From positions 984,488-1,048,487 of the forward strand of contig NW_015622543.1 of NCBI RefSeq assembly GCF_000835495.1: a stretch of DNA of 64,000 bases, in the 5' to 3' direction. The notes beneath the pieces are model-generated. The model was not told the DNA's origin. It ran no database searches and saw only the letters and a program-made list of their open reading frames with translations. Both the position numbers and the translations under genes were made by a program. Source of the stretch: Cladophialophora immunda (lineage: Eukaryota > Ascomycota > Eurotiomycetes > Chaetothyriales > Herpotrichiellaceae). Position 1 is the first letter of the stretch. Every line of letters begins with the position of its first letter. Shown in pieces: positions 31,062-43,046 of the stretch.

Positions 31062-32849
31062 TCAGCCAACCAACTTCTCTCCAACCACTACCGCCTTCGA
31101 CTCTACAGCGTCCTCTGAAGACGCACGTTCACCGTCCTGGATCTCCAGCGCCTCACCTTCGAGCAGCCGTGGATGAGGCATCACGCCCAACTTTCTTGCC
31201 TCCTCAACTGTAAATGTCGCGAACAGATCTTCCGCGTCGATCTCCCCAAGACCCGGTACAGGGAATAATCGGTTCAAAACATAGTGCACAACGAACGCCA
31301 AAGCAAATCCCTCGATGTACGCGAGATAAAAGATCTCCTGTGCGCCCTTGGGCACATGAATCGACGGGTTGACAGCATTGATGAATCCGGGCAGCGCGGG
31401 TGCCATGCCGATGAGCCAAGAGGCGTAGGCGCGCCAATTGAACCCCCGGTTGTACCAGTAGATGGATGATTGGTCTGGAATGTATAGATCAGAAAGCTTG
31501 AATTTGCGATCACGAATAACCCAGAAGTCGCAGACCATCATGCCCACCATGGGGCCGAGGAAGACAGAATATCCGTCCAGGACGTTGATGAACGTATTCG
31601 CGGTGTCAGCCAATTGCCACGGATTGATTGCAATACCCAGCACGAACGTGATGACTGCACCTCTGCGGATATTGATCCAGCGAGGGAAGAGTGCGGCAAG
31701 ATCGAAGCCACCGGGCCACGCATTGTCGACGGTGTTGATGCTTAGCTGGGAGATGAAGAACCCCAGGCCGGCGAAGAAAGCCCCGGCGCGAGCTTTGGCG
31801 GTATAACCGTCCTCCATCCAGCGAATCGCAAGCTCTGCGGGCGACCAGAGCACCTCTCCATAGATCTTCTGCGCAGCAGAGGTGGAGAGTGTGCCCATGA
31901 GGGTCACCAGCGCACCGATGATCACGGTGGAGTAAATCTGGCCAGGAATTTGCGCGCCCGGTGTTTTTGCGAACCGGTTGAAGTCACTCTGATTGGTGAG
32001 TGACACCGCGATGGAACCAATGACGGTAGTGATGCCGCGGATGATTGCCCAGGCTTTCTCGCTGGTCGTGGTGAGTGTGCTGTTCGCAGTGAGCAAAGGC
32101 CCGCCGCCGTGGGCGGTCGACAGTGCCCAGACCGTGACCGAGAACATGGTGACAGCTGTGATGATATTGGCATACCGGAAGAGGATCGCGGTCTTCTCGG
32201 GAGGGATCAAGAGGCAGGGAAACTGGAAGCACAGGAAGACGATGAAGCCGACAAACTGCTGAGTCGTCATGTTCGCACTGGCCGGGAAGGTATTGGGTAT
32301 GTGTCTGTAGCCGGAGAAGATGCTGTAGAGCATCACGCCTACCATCTGGCCGCCAATCCAGGCTTGAACGCCGTACCAGACCAGGCAGAGCATGATCCTC
32401 TGTGCGAGGGCGAGATACGAGCCCCTAAGCCCCCAAACAGCGCGATTTCCCACAGAGAAACCGACATGCCAGAGAGCACCCCACCAGCCGTTCGCGATCG
32501 CCACTCCAGCAATGAGGAACTATATGCCAACACGGGTTAGTCGAGAACTTTTGCACAAGATGAACAACGGGACAATACGGACTTTGGCGATAATCGTCAC
32601 GACCATAGCTTCCCACACACTCAACCCCAGTGAAATCAACGAGCTTGCTGTCTGCCATCCGACTGTGTTCAGTTGGATGACAGCCCAGAACCCCAAGAAT
32701 CCCCATACTGTCCACGTTCGCCTATATGGAGGAAGCGGGGCAAGATCACGATTGTTCCATGCCGTGGCCCTCTGACCGTCCAAGTTCTCGTCCACGGGCA
32801 CTTCGAGCTTCTCGCTGAGCCGTGCGGCTCGGTGACGAAGAGAACTCAT
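31062..32849 (-). CDS. NCS1 nucleobase/allantoin-type permease
   Basis: Two exons, 32583-32849 and 31062-32519, give 574 residues if translation starts at MSSLRHRAARL. An in-frame ATG at 32931-32933 would add 28 residues. The intron donor is GTCCGT, a weak match, but the join restores VVTIIAKFLIAGVAIANGWWGALWHVGF exactly as expected in the family. About twelve membrane segments are visible. NCS1 landmarks are NNRDLAPLPPYRRTW just before TM1, GWQTASSL in TM1, and NPW/NVLDGYSVFLGPMVGMM in the C-terminal half. The Fur-like subfamily imports uracil, allantoin, uric acid or related heterocycles by proton symport at the plasma membrane. The substrate cannot be chosen from sequence alone. It is divergent from a 2OG oxygenase. 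Confidence 0.9.
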
Positions 32850-33746
32850 TGCTTTGGATCCGCTGATGAGCTGAGGCAGGCTTGACGGCGGTCCAGGTTC
32901 CTTCAGGTGGAAAGAGTTGAGCTCGCGGCTCAAGCAAAACTGCGATCGCAGTTATGTTTATCATATGGTCGAGCCTCTGATCATGACTCGACAGAGCCTG
33001 ATTCCGCCCACTCCCCGTGCTCTGGACATGTCTATCGCTGATAAGAACCCAGGCGAGCCACGTGGTGGGACCGACATGATACCGCTCGCTCATCTCCACG
33101 TTGACGACGGCCACTTTCCGGCAGCTCGATAACATGTTATACAACGAGTAAAGCGTCAAAGTCTAGGCCCAGAAATGCTCGCTTGAAACGAGAAGCGCCA
33201 CAGGGTCCTTACCGCAGACAGACCACATCAGAGATGTCTCACGGGATCACTCTTCGCTCTCTTCGTCAGTCCAGGGCAAGGCGCCTTGTGACAGGTCAAT
33301 GTCCACAGCATAGAATTTGAGTAGCGGCCATTAAGAAACCTGACATCAATCTGCCAATCATCGCAGTTGGCTGAGCCCTGGACCAATATCTCAACATCCA
33401 TGTGGCTAGAGGTAAGCATTTATTAGCGCAGCGGCTGGTGCCGGATTGTGAGAACGATAGCCAAAAAGGAAGGCCGGAAACCACTCTCCGAATATAACAG
33501 TCGATGCTCGGTAGATCCATCGGATGAGGAATGGCACGGCAAAGCCGATAAGCAGTAAGGCTGCGCGTGTCTCCGTCTCTGAAATCCGATATCTCGTACA
33601 CAGCACTCGATGCTTGTTTCTGGAACTGCTCGACATGCCGCCCAAGACTTGATATGATATTGGGCCTGATTCTCCCTGATAGGCACTTCGAATCTTGAAA
33701 ACCAGTTCATCATTGTTTTGGCGGCACGCTCCAATTAAATATCGCC
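32850..33746. promoter_or_regulatory. Divergent promoter region, NCS1 permease and 2OG oxygenase
   Basis: About 0.9 kb between two divergent starts. Small frames exist on both strands, but none looks coding. The arrangement allows co-regulation of permease and oxygenase. Confidence 0.5.
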
Positions 33747-34948
33747 ATGTCCCAAGTTACGACACAGACCGAGGAAAATAATCCTCTCGTAATCAAGCTC
33801 CAGAATGGTCAAACTCTCCACGTGGAATCCAATGAGGCCATTGATGCAGACGAGATCCCTATTATCGACGTAGCTGGAATCTACAGTGATGACCTGGCGG
33901 ATCGACAGGCTGTGGCGGACAAGATTCGAGAAGCTGCTCACCGCATTGGATTTTTCTATGTGGTCAATCATGTGAGTTTTTTGTTCCGCGAGGTTGCATC
34001 TATTGCTAAACGTTCCCTTCTTCTTTCAAGGGGTTTGATGCCAAACTGGCGGATGGAGTGTTTGAACAAGCCAAGCGATTCTTTGCATTGCCGCTAGAAA
34101 AGAAATTAGAGGTGGACACGAGCCTCGTGCCGAAGGAGTATGTCGGGTACCATGCGCTTGCGAGCTATAACAGAAATGGGAGGAAACATCATGGTAGGTC
34201 ACTCTGTGGTTGGAGTCCAAACTTGATTTCATTCGTCCCGGGGTCGCGCAACTAACCGTCCTATCCTATGTGCCTCATAGATCTCAGTGAAGCATTCAAC
34301 CTAGCATACTCTGCCGAGCAAGATCCCGAAAACCCAGAAAATGACCCAGGTTCTTCAATATGGCCAAGTGATCTGCCTGGCTTTAAGGAAGCCATGTACG
34401 CTTACCATACGCCTATGCTCCAATTTGCTCGCAAGATGACCCGGGTCTTCGCCCTGGCACTCCATCTACCAGAAACCTACTTCGACGAGTGGATTAAGCG
34501 CCCTGAAGCTGGCCTGCGCATCCTCCATTACCCCGAACAGGAGGCGTCGGTGGACGATCAGAACGGAATAGGCGCGCACACCGACTTTGAGTGCTTTACC
34601 ATTGTAAACCAAGACATGTCCGGAGGGCTTGAAGTGCTGAGCAAGTCCGGGCGATGGATCCGAGCGAAGCCCGTGCCGAACTCCTTTGTGATCAACATCG
34701 CCGACTGCTTCATGAGGCAGACGAACGACTATTTCGTGTCGACAGTGCACCGGGTGATCAACAAGAGCGGTAAAGAGAGGTATTCTATCCCGTTCTTCTA
34801 CGGCCTGGATAGGAAGATGCCCATGTTGCCTATTCCATCGTGCATCTCGGAGGATAATCCGGCCAAATACCCTGTCATGACAGCCGGGGAGTATTACCTG
34901 TGGAGGGCCAAGAAGGCCAAGCAGGGCGACCAGGCCGACGAAGAATAG
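33747..34948 (+). CDS. 2-oxoglutarate/Fe(II)-dependent oxygenase (isopenicillin N synthase-like)
   Basis: Three exons, 33747-33971, 34031-34193 and 34281-34948, give 351 residues. Introns have GTGAGT and GTAGGT donors and AAG/TAG acceptors. The N-terminal DIOX_N domain holds EIPIIDVAGI and IGFFYVVNHGFDAKL. The C-terminal jelly roll has the iron triad His229, Asp231 (HTDFE) and His286 (STVHRV). The 2-oxoglutarate-binding Arg296 and Ser298 lie in RYS. Such enzymes hydroxylate or desaturate small molecules; examples range from thymine-7-hydroxylase to secondary-metabolite oxidases. Divergence from an NCS1 permease makes a heterocyclic substrate plausible, but this is inference. There is no targeting signal, so it is probably cytosolic. 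Confidence 0.92.
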
Positions 34949-35538
34949 GAGAGGAAGGTCTATATGTCCCTAGTACATATGAGCGAATGAAAAAGCATGT
35001 CTCCTCTCGTGTCGTGTGATGGTATTCAGGCGACGAAAAGCCACTTTGACCTGTTCTCCACCATCTCACGGAGTGCGTAGGACGCGCTGAAGTATAGGCA
35101 GAGAACCACAGATCGCGCAAAGTCATGCGGATTTCAGAGTGAGCGAGCCTACATGAACCAGCGTCCCGACCTTTTACATGGGATAAAAGACACGTCCAAA
35201 GAGGAATATCTCAATATTGATTTGGTGATATGATAGGGTCATTAACCCCATGGGAGCTTTGTCTTTCAACACAGCTAGACGAATCAATCCAAGCGTCAAT
35301 TGGATCAACCCCCACGGACATGGCTTCCCAGATAGTCTCTGGTAGTGAGAGTGGGGGTTTGGGGAGAGCGACATAGAATTACTATTACATTTCGCTTCGG
35401 CTGTTATCAGCTGGATATTCTGTCGCTGCATCAATTTCGAAAAGCCATAGACCCGTAGCTGGCTTTGCCTCTGTCAATCAGTGACCCTATGCCGAAGGGA
35501 GAGCCTGAGATGTGTGTTGGAGATCGCGAGGCTCGGCT
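34949..35538. other. Intergenic between convergent genes, no feature seen
   Basis: 3' flanks of the 2OG oxygenase and the Rtg2-like gene. No coding pattern. Confidence 0.5.
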
Positions 35539-37516
35539 TCACTCCATCTGCCACTCGTTTTCCTCCTCCCCTTCCTCTCTGACCTCCTCTTGCTCGCATT
35601 CGGGCAGTGGCGGCAGCTTCTGCTGTTGCTCCCGCTGTAGATCCTTCTCCTCCACGACGACTTTGACTTTGATGCCCCAGCCCTCCTTCCCTCCGATCCA
35701 GTTCTTGCGCTTGCCCACCTTTTCAATGACGCGCAGGGCGCGTTGCATCGTGTCCTTGAGGAGATATGGGTCGCCGGGAACCTTGGACACCCAGAGAGTC
35801 AGTTCCAGGCCATCCTTGTTCCCGTCCTTGCCCAGGCCCGCCGCCCATCGCGCAGAGATCTGGACCCGTGGGTTCGTCTCGTCGATGATCCCGGCCGGGT
35901 AGACTTGGGCGACAACCATGGCGACTCGGCCGATGTAGCACGACCACCAGACCTGCTCCGGCGTGAGGAGGTGGCGGAGTGATTCTTTGTAGTCGAACTC
36001 GCGCGGAGGCAGCTCGCCTTCGAACCGCTCCTCGAACATGAGCGCCAGCAGCGCGCGGTCGGTGTGAGAGACGCCGTGGGCCGAGGCCAGGATGCCGGTG
36101 GAGGTGCTGTACAGGGCGGCGCTCGAGGAAGACTCCTTGGAGAGGTCCGAGTGTTCGAAGAAGACGTTCGCCAGCGAGCGGATGACCTCCGTCGAGATGG
36201 ACCGGGGGAACGATCTCGGCTCCCCGCTCGTGGACGGCGGGATGGCAGACAGAAATAGATCGCCCATGGCCAGGGCGGATGGTTTGGCGAACCGCGCAGT
36301 GGCCACTTCTAGGGGGTGCTGTCTCCGGACGTTGTACGGTAGCTCTTGGAATAGCACACCCTCACGGACACCGCCCTGACAGAACTGTGCTTCCTTGATC
36401 CCGAACGGGATTGCTTCCGCCAGCACATTGACCAGGAACGCAACAGCCGGGACCTGGGCACGTCTGCGATCTGACACGCGGAAGATCCGGTGCGCGGTGC
36501 GCGCAACCTCCTTCAGCTTCTCGGTGTCTGTGAAGCTGGCTTTATCTGCTATGAAGCCGTTGATGATCGAGATGGGATAGTGGTGCCCATGTACCTGATT
36601 CTGGTAAAGGAGGAGGTAGCCCCAGCCGCGAAAGCCCCCGCCACACAGATAGAGCTGGAATCCCCCGTAGAGCCTGGCAACGTCAATCAGTTCCTGCGGA
36701 ATGTCGAGCTCGCGATACGCATTGAGGAAGTTCTTCTTCATCTCCGCCCTGATCTCGGCGATGGCCTTGTCGGCCTCCTCCTTCGACTTGCCTGCTTTGG
36801 CACTTTCCAGCGCGCGAGTGAGCGCCGCGGCTCCGTAGGGGAAGCTGAAAGCGCCCTTGGGACTCATTTCCACCCGCCCCTCGCGAGAGATCATCCAGCT
36901 GATCTGCGTGCTCCCTCCGCCTAGGTCCATCACCAGGCCCTTGACGTAGGTGAAGCTGCTGGCTATCCCGAACGCCCCAATCCGGCCTTCCTCCTCCTTG
37001 GGGAGCATGTGGACCTCCAAGCCGGACGCTTCGTGGATGGCGGCGAGAAATTCCGACGAGTTCAACGCCTCACGCGTGGCTTCTGTGGCGATGACCCGGA
37101 TCTGGGTCTGCGGCACGCCCAGGTCGTCGCAGATGACCTTGAACCGCATCAGCGCGGCGACCACGGCTCGGATGATGGAGGGCGGGATCGGGATCCTCCC
37201 GCCCTTGGAGTCGAACTGTGCATCGTACAGGGAGATGTTGGATCGGTGGAAATGCACCGTCGGCAGCGTTCGCGCCGTGGGCGGTGACAGGTCCGAGACA
37301 GAGAATCGGATCCCGTTGCTAAGATGGCACACTAAGTCAATCCCGGAACTTGTGTGAAGGGAACCCATTTCGCAGGGCTATTGCTGGAGCTCCGAATCCA
37401 GCAAATTCAGTCAATGCTGCTACTACTATCTGTGTGACTAACCTTCCCATATCAACCAGGGCGCGAAGATGCGGTCGACGATCGCCCATTGCGACCCGTA
37501 CTGATTTTTCGGTCAT
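35539..37516 (-). CDS. rtg2: Rtg2-like Ppx/GppA-fold retrograde regulator
   Basis: Two exons, 37443-37516 and 35539-37318, give 617 residues. The 124-nt intron falls inside the first phosphate loop, and splicing gives ALVDMGSNGIRFSVSD, the Rtg2/Ppx signature. A methionine near 37366 that opens the long frame is intronic and not the start. The second nucleotide loop is GLVMDLGGGSTQISW. The alpha/beta domain of the ASKHA superfamily covers about residues 20-330, and a helical C-terminal domain follows. In yeast, Rtg2 senses mitochondrial state and relieves Mks1/Bmh inhibition of Rtg1-Rtg3. In filamentous fungi its targets are less clear. The C-terminal 30 residues are very rich in Glu and Gln. 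The protein is cytosolic. Confidence 0.92.
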
Positions 37517-38361
37517 TTTGTTCCTATTCTGTGGGTTTACTGACTTGTCTGCTCAGGTGAAGAAGGGAAAGAAGGAGAGAAGAATGAAGGGCAGGAATGG
37601 CAAGGAACAAGCAGCAATACGTAGTGCTCATTCCCTTAATCGAGCCGTAGCTGCAGAGATGAAATACCGCGAACCACGCGCCGGGAACGAGTCTGCCTTA
37701 CTGGGACAGGGACACGGGCTCGTACTCGAGCCGTCTGCCTCCGAGAGGAGACCAAGCTGAGCTGAGAGAATGCGACGAGTGGCTCAACACCGCCGAGACT
37801 ACCAAGAAGGGCATCTCGAACTCTGTTCCGCGCGGGCTCCTCACGCGATACGCGCCTGCAATTGGCCCAAAAGTCCGGATGCGCGTGATGTAATGCGCAT
37901 GGGAGAGCTGCAACTCTATTGCTTCGGCCGCCAGTCAATGGCGATTGGAGGGAGGGGGAGCATATTGCTCGAGCTCCAGGCGGTCTGGGAAATCGCTTTA
38001 CGAGGAGGACTCGGGCATTTGTTGGTCGTGCGGTGGGTTACTTACTCAGGGTGCTGCATCCGAGACGGGCCGGACTGCCTTGGAACGAGTTCTTCTATAC
38101 GAATTGTTAAATGTACTCGTAGTATATTACTACTCGGCCCCTGTTCCTCCTTTTAGGCGAAAAGCGGGGTGGTGGCTTGATGCACCTCCTGTACTCGTAC
38201 AGACCCCGTCTCTAGGGCGGGCACCGCGCCGAGTAAAACGCAGTAGAGTTTGGCATGTGAGAATGAGGGAAATCTCGGTTAAAGGCCCCCGAGTTGTCTT
38301 GGTAGTTGACTATATCGAAGACTATACATAAAGCAGCCACCAACCCCAAGGCCCAAGGCGT
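37517..38361. other. Intergenic, no feature seen
   Basis: This is the promoter of the Rtg2-like gene and the 3' flank of the second 2OG oxygenase. Frames of 60-136 codons occur, but their composition is not protein-like. Confidence 0.5.
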
Positions 38362-39480
38362 TCACACAGCCTCGACCGCCTTGGGGCGCCGCTGATTCAA
38401 CCTGGCGGGATCGGAATCCCACTCGCGATTGTGTTCGGTGCCGCGACTCAGCTTGTACGACTCCTTGCCCTTGTACTGTGCGGTGTTCCAGTTGTGCGCC
38501 CGCTGCTTCACCCACTCGTCGGCGTTCAGGAGTGTCTCGCCGGACGATTTCTCCAGCGCCGCCACGTCCTCTGCGGTCGGGTACTGGAACAGGTCCCGCA
38601 GCTTGACGCTCGAGTTCGGGCGCGAAAAGTAGACCACGCTGTGGCGCATGCACTCCCCTTGCTGGCCCGGGGGCACCACGACCCGGTGCACCGCGCTGTA
38701 CAGCCGGCCGCCCAGGAGCTTGATCAGGCTGTCGCCCAGATTGATGACGGCGCACTCCGGCCGCGGCCGCACGTACTCCCAGTCGCGCTTGTTGGGCGCG
38801 AGCACCTGGAGCCCGCCGAGCTGGTTGAAGAGGACCGTCACGCTGCCGAAGTCGGTGTGTTCGCCCAGCGTGATCGTCTCGGCCGGCCGGACGGGGGGCG
38901 CGCAGGTGACCCGCGCCTGGTCGACGGACGGCCGGTCCAGCTCGTGCAGCGACTCGAGAAGGCCCCGCGGCAAGCCCAGCGACTTGCCCAGGGACGTGGT
39001 GATGGCGTAGACGACGGCGTGGCACGACTTCATGAACGTCTGGAGCTCCTCGAAGCGGTCCAGCACCACCTGCGGGTGATGGCCCGACACCGACGCGGGC
39101 GGCGTCCCGTCTGCCGGCGGCGGCTGCGGGATCCCCAGCACCTCGTCCTTGGACACGTTGTAGAACTCGCTGTGGTCCTTGGTGCCCTTGTCGTCGACGA
39201 ACATGGCGCCTGACCGCTTGTAGCCGTAGTAGTGGCCCGTGGTGCCCATGTCGTAGGCGAGTTTCTCGTCCAGCGGCAGCGAGAAGACGCCGTCGGCGAG
39301 GTTGAACATGAACCGCGCGTCCACGTGGTTGGACAGGTAGAAGAAGCCGTAGTTCTGGCACGAGTGTAGCAGGATCCGGGCCTGTTCCGCGTCTCCTTGG
39401 GCCAGGAGGTCGAAATCGACCGTCGCGATGTCAGCCACCGGCACGTCTGACGGGAACGGTGGGAGCGTGTTGTTAGACAT
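38362..39480 (-). CDS. 2-oxoglutarate/Fe(II)-dependent oxygenase (isopenicillin N synthase-like)
   Basis: An intronless gene of 372 residues. The DIOX_N domain contains NYGFFYLSNHVDARFM and SLPLDEKLAYD. The catalytic domain has His208 and Asp210 (GEHTDFGSVTVLFNQ), His265 (AVHRVV) and Arg279/Ser281 (RHS), the full iron and 2-oxoglutarate set. The motif GLQVLAPNKRDWEYVRP is typical of fungal members that act on secondary metabolites or xenobiotics. The gene is strikingly GC-rich at third positions compared with neighbours, which creates long antisense open frames that are not genes. It lies between the Rtg2-like gene and a sugar-type MFS transporter and is transcribed in the same direction as both. 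Substrate unknown. Confidence 0.92.
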   Translation of the reverse strand: MSNNTLPPFPSDVPVADIATVDFDLLAQGDAEQARILLHSCQNYGFFYLSNHVDARFMFNLADGVFSLPLDEKLAYDMGTTGHYYGYKRSGAMFVDDKGTKDHSEFYNVSKDEVLGIPQPPPADGTPPASVSGHHPQVVLDRFEELQTFMKSCHAVVYAITTSLGKSLGLPRGLLESLHELDRPSVDQARVTCAPPVRPAETITLGEHTDFGSVTVLFNQLGGLQVLAPNKRDWEYVRPRPECAVINLGDSLIKLLGGRLYSAVHRVVVPPGQQGECMRHSVVYFSRPNSSVKLRDLFQYPTAEDVAALEKSSGETLLNADEWVKQRAHNWNTAQYKGKESYKLSRGTEHNREWDSDPARLNQRRPKAVEAV

Positions 39481-40143
39481 GTTGGATGGCTTGTAGGTTC
39501 GCCTAGGTTGCGCCTGTGTCGTGAAGAATGTGGACGGTCACTCGGGTCGACAGTCTCATCGTGAGAAGGCTTGATTTCTAGAGATTTCACTGATCGACCA
39601 CGTCTGTTATATCTAAAGATCGATCTTGTCTCCCCGTGGGTGCCCCGAATCACACACCCCTCGGGGCATTCGTCATCGCCCTGCGAAGGCGGGGAGACCT
39701 CGTAAGATGCTCGGCCATGTCTCGGGAAAATGCTTCAAATTGGAGAGATCTCTAGACAAAGCGATGATCTGGGCGATCGCGAGTGAGGGGTAGAACGAAG
39801 CCCGCTCGCGTGATAGTGGCACTATTGCAAAGGATCACTCTCATTGGGATGCACGGGAAGTGGCCTGTGCATCCCCGAATGCATGTCCTAGCGAGCCTGG
39901 CCAATATAAATGGAGCAGGACGCTCCCTTGACTTGAGACCTAAAGGGCCATCTATATGCATATCTTCGGCACAATCCTGGCTCTCTGTCCAGTCTATGAG
40001 CGCCACACATCTAGAGAATAAAGTCTATGAGTTGAATATCTCGAATCGTGTCAGCCTGCTTGATGGACGGCTCGCCCAATATAGCAGGGAGACTTTGTGA
40101 TCTCGTGCAGGGCCTCCCTTAACAATCTGTCATGGGCATGCTC
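39481..40143. other. Intergenic, no feature seen
   Basis: Promoter of the second 2OG oxygenase and 3' flank of the MFS transporter. No coding pattern or repeat noted. Confidence 0.5.
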
Positions 40144-42018
40144 TCATGTCTGTACACGCTCCACCTCGATTTGACTGCTGTCCTTCTCGCTCTCGTTGTC
40201 CGAGGAGTTGCGTCTCGCTTTGGCACTCGCCTTCTCGTCAACTGTCTTTGACGAGTCTGCGAAGAGGGCCCCAATTTCCTCAAGGGACATCATCTTAGTC
40301 TGAGATTTGAGGACTGTCAGTCACATTCGGCAAAATGTTTGTTGAAGAAGAATCTTACCTCTGGAAACTTCCACCATACCACAACGATGACAGCCGATGT
40401 GGCACCAATGCACACCAGGTAGTATTTCCATCCAATGTTCGCAAAGCCGGTGGGAGCGCCCTGCAGCAATGCCAATGCCGTGAGGAACAATCCGGAAATG
40501 GACAGCGACAGCCCTTTTGCTCTCACTGGTGTTGGGAATATTTCGGACGCGTAGATGTAAGATGTCGCGTCAATGGTGCTAGCAAAGATGGCAACGTGCA
40601 AGAACAGAAAGAAGACTGCGGCACTGGCGGCACCTTGGCTGCCGTGTTCCTGGAACTGGGACAGTGTGATGACCTCGCCAACGAGAGCTAGCACACATCC
40701 CGACATTCCAATTACTAGCAACAGTCAGACATATCCCGAGACATGGCGAATGCGGGGCTTGACATACTCAACATCTTAACGCGGCCGACTTTGTCAACAA
40801 TCAGGGCATTGATGCCATTGCCAAAGGGAGACACGGAAATCCAGCCAGCTTGAATGATAAGCTGTCGAACGGTATCGAAGCCGAGATTGGCATACAGCAT
40901 CGGCCCATAATCTGGTCTCTCATTAGCTCCATCAGGAAGAAAACATCTCGAGCCAAGTGCAGTTAGGACTCACTGTTGATGATTTGCGTTCCAGTCGTCT
41001 GGGCTCCCACCATCATGATGAAGCCGATGCCCACTCTTTTGCGATATCCCGGCAACCTGAACAAATCCAAGGTCGAGAGGTGTTCTTGCTTCTCTGCCAA
41101 AATCTGCGAGTGCAGCAAAGTGAAGTCGGCACGGATGGCGTCTTCATCGTTCAGGAAACTGTCCGAGGTCTCGGCTCGCACTCTTTTGAAGGATGAATAC
41201 GCCTCGTCGAAGCGGTCGCGGTCAAGCACTGTTCCAGATCAATACACCGAGTCTTCTCCAAACGACAAGAGAAAGTGAAACGTACGCCATCGGGGCGACT
41301 CTGGCAGGAATAGCACTCCCATAGCCAGTAATGCAGGCCAGACAGCTTGTACGGCGAGTGGGATACGCCATTGAGCTCCAGCTGCCTGGACAAAGTAGAA
41401 CCCTACACCGATCCAACTGGCGGAGGTGTAGCCGATACAGATCATCACTCCGTGGATGCCGACCAGCATCCCACGGATTTTTGGTGGTGCGACCTCGCTT
41501 TGGTAGAGGGGTACGAGCGTGACGAGAGCCCCTGTTGCATGTTAGGACTCTTGAGGGCAAGGCCATCACTTTTTTACTAAGAAAAATAGTCCGAGTCAAA
41601 CTCACCAATCCCAAGTCCAGTTATCAAGCGGGCCACAATGTACATGCCGATATGCACGCTGCCTGCCTGCAACGCTCCTCCAATGGTAGTAACGATACTC
41701 GCTACAAACAATGCTTTGCGGCGACCCAGCCAGTCGGCAGACTTCATGCAAGACAACGTCCCGAAGAGACCGCCGACTTGAAAGAGTCCATTGGTGGCTC
41801 CGATCAGGTCGCTCGCGTTTGGTCGCGTGTCGAGTTCAAAATAGGATATGAAGGAGGGCTGGCCGAGAGTCGTCCCGATGATGCTGGCACAGTAGCCATA
41901 GGTCACGCTGCCGAGGGCAACGAAGACCACAATCTGGAAAGCCAGTCAATGTCTCGCGCCGGGAATGGTCTGGTAAGTTTCTTACCAGAAATCGAAGCAT
42001 CGAAGCAGAGAGAGCCAT
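40144..42018 (-). CDS. MFS sugar-porter family transporter
   Basis: Seven exons on the minus strand: 41986-42018, 41606-41933, 41286-41531, 40974-41228, 40768-40911, 40359-40714 and 40144-40299. They give 505 residues. Introns are 52-74 nt and all phases agree. Sugar-porter marks are visible: SADWLGRRKALF after TM2 (the G-R-R/K loop), the PESPRWLLDRDRFDEA motif rebuilt across an intron, VDKVGRVKML (second GR-R-like loop), and a FPETKMMSLEEIGALF end, again split by an intron. Twelve membrane segments are expected. The family imports hexoses, disaccharides, quinate and related polyols at the plasma membrane. Its place next to oxygenases and the catabolic cluster suggests substrate uptake, but this is inference. 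Confidence 0.93.
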
Positions 42019-43046
42019 CTTCGCAACAGGATGCAACAACTCTCTCCTAATCGCAAGCTGGGAGCAAATAGTTTGCCTTCGAGAAACGCATGTTGTCGTT
42101 GCATTATATAAGATGTGCTACGATCAAAATTCTATCATCGCTACGCGAAATTGTATCACTGAAACCCCACGAGGAACGCTCAGAAAGCAGCTGTTTAGTG
42201 GGACCTGTATAGAGCTCGAACAGGAGGCTGATATGGTGCTGGAGGTTGCCATTGGCTACAGTAACGAACGCTTGCCCCCTATTCTTCAATAGCTCTTACG
42301 AAACAAGCTTTGATTGGGATGTTAGTATTCTCGCGGGTTCCGCACAGCTGCCCCCAGGAGTAGAGCGTGGTCTGGGTCCCTCCCCACGACTGCGACACAT
42401 GGTCCACCCCACGACTACTCGCGGGTTGGCTTCTGGGGTTACGGAGGTGGGAATTCTCAGTGGACTTTCCTGTGTCCATCTTTTTCGAGGCTGTACCGCG
42501 GAATCTGAGCTCGAGATACGTTCCTCTGAGCAGGACTCCGTTCTCCCCAGAATGCGCTAGCGCTCAGTCTCTTATCATGGCGGGGATTCCGTGTGAGGGT
42601 CTGAAGCATTTTGACACTGCTTTTTCATGGCTCTGTTTTGGAGCACCAGACATTTGCCTACGGGCGCAAAGGCGCTAGCTTGATGGCTGTGCAGTGCATC
42701 ATGGACGGACACGTAAAACCCCCGCTCGAGCATTGATCATTCTGTGCAGCAAAGATTCCTTTCTGCCGGCGTGGAAATCACGACTCGGTGCAAAGAAATG
42801 GATCATCCATGTGCCTTCGATTCAAAGGCACGATGCAGGTGGTACAATTCGACCCATATAACCGCAAGTCAGCGGATCTTTTCCACTCGAGATGGCCAAA
42901 TTGGTATTCGGTGTGTACGAAATGTCATTGTTCTACAACTTTGCTCCACATCTGCCTCGAAAATGGCATTGAATTCTACTTCGGTGCCTTTGGCGACTTC
43001 AGCCCTTCCGCAATGCCAGTTCCATGACCGATCCATACCACCTGGC
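42019..43046. other. Intergenic, no supported gene
   Basis: One kilobase between the MFS gene start and the ABM gene stop. Plus-strand frames of 80-105 codons (42246-43061) overlap one another and lack protein-like composition. Confidence 0.5.

Noticed and set aside
38279..39361. A 360-codon frame on the minus strand and a 260-codon frame on the plus strand (38431-39213)
   Set aside because: Both overlap the GC-rich 2OG oxygenase. They are Arg/Ala/Gly/Pro-rich shadow frames produced by its third-position GC bias, while the oxygenase frame has all catalytic motifs.
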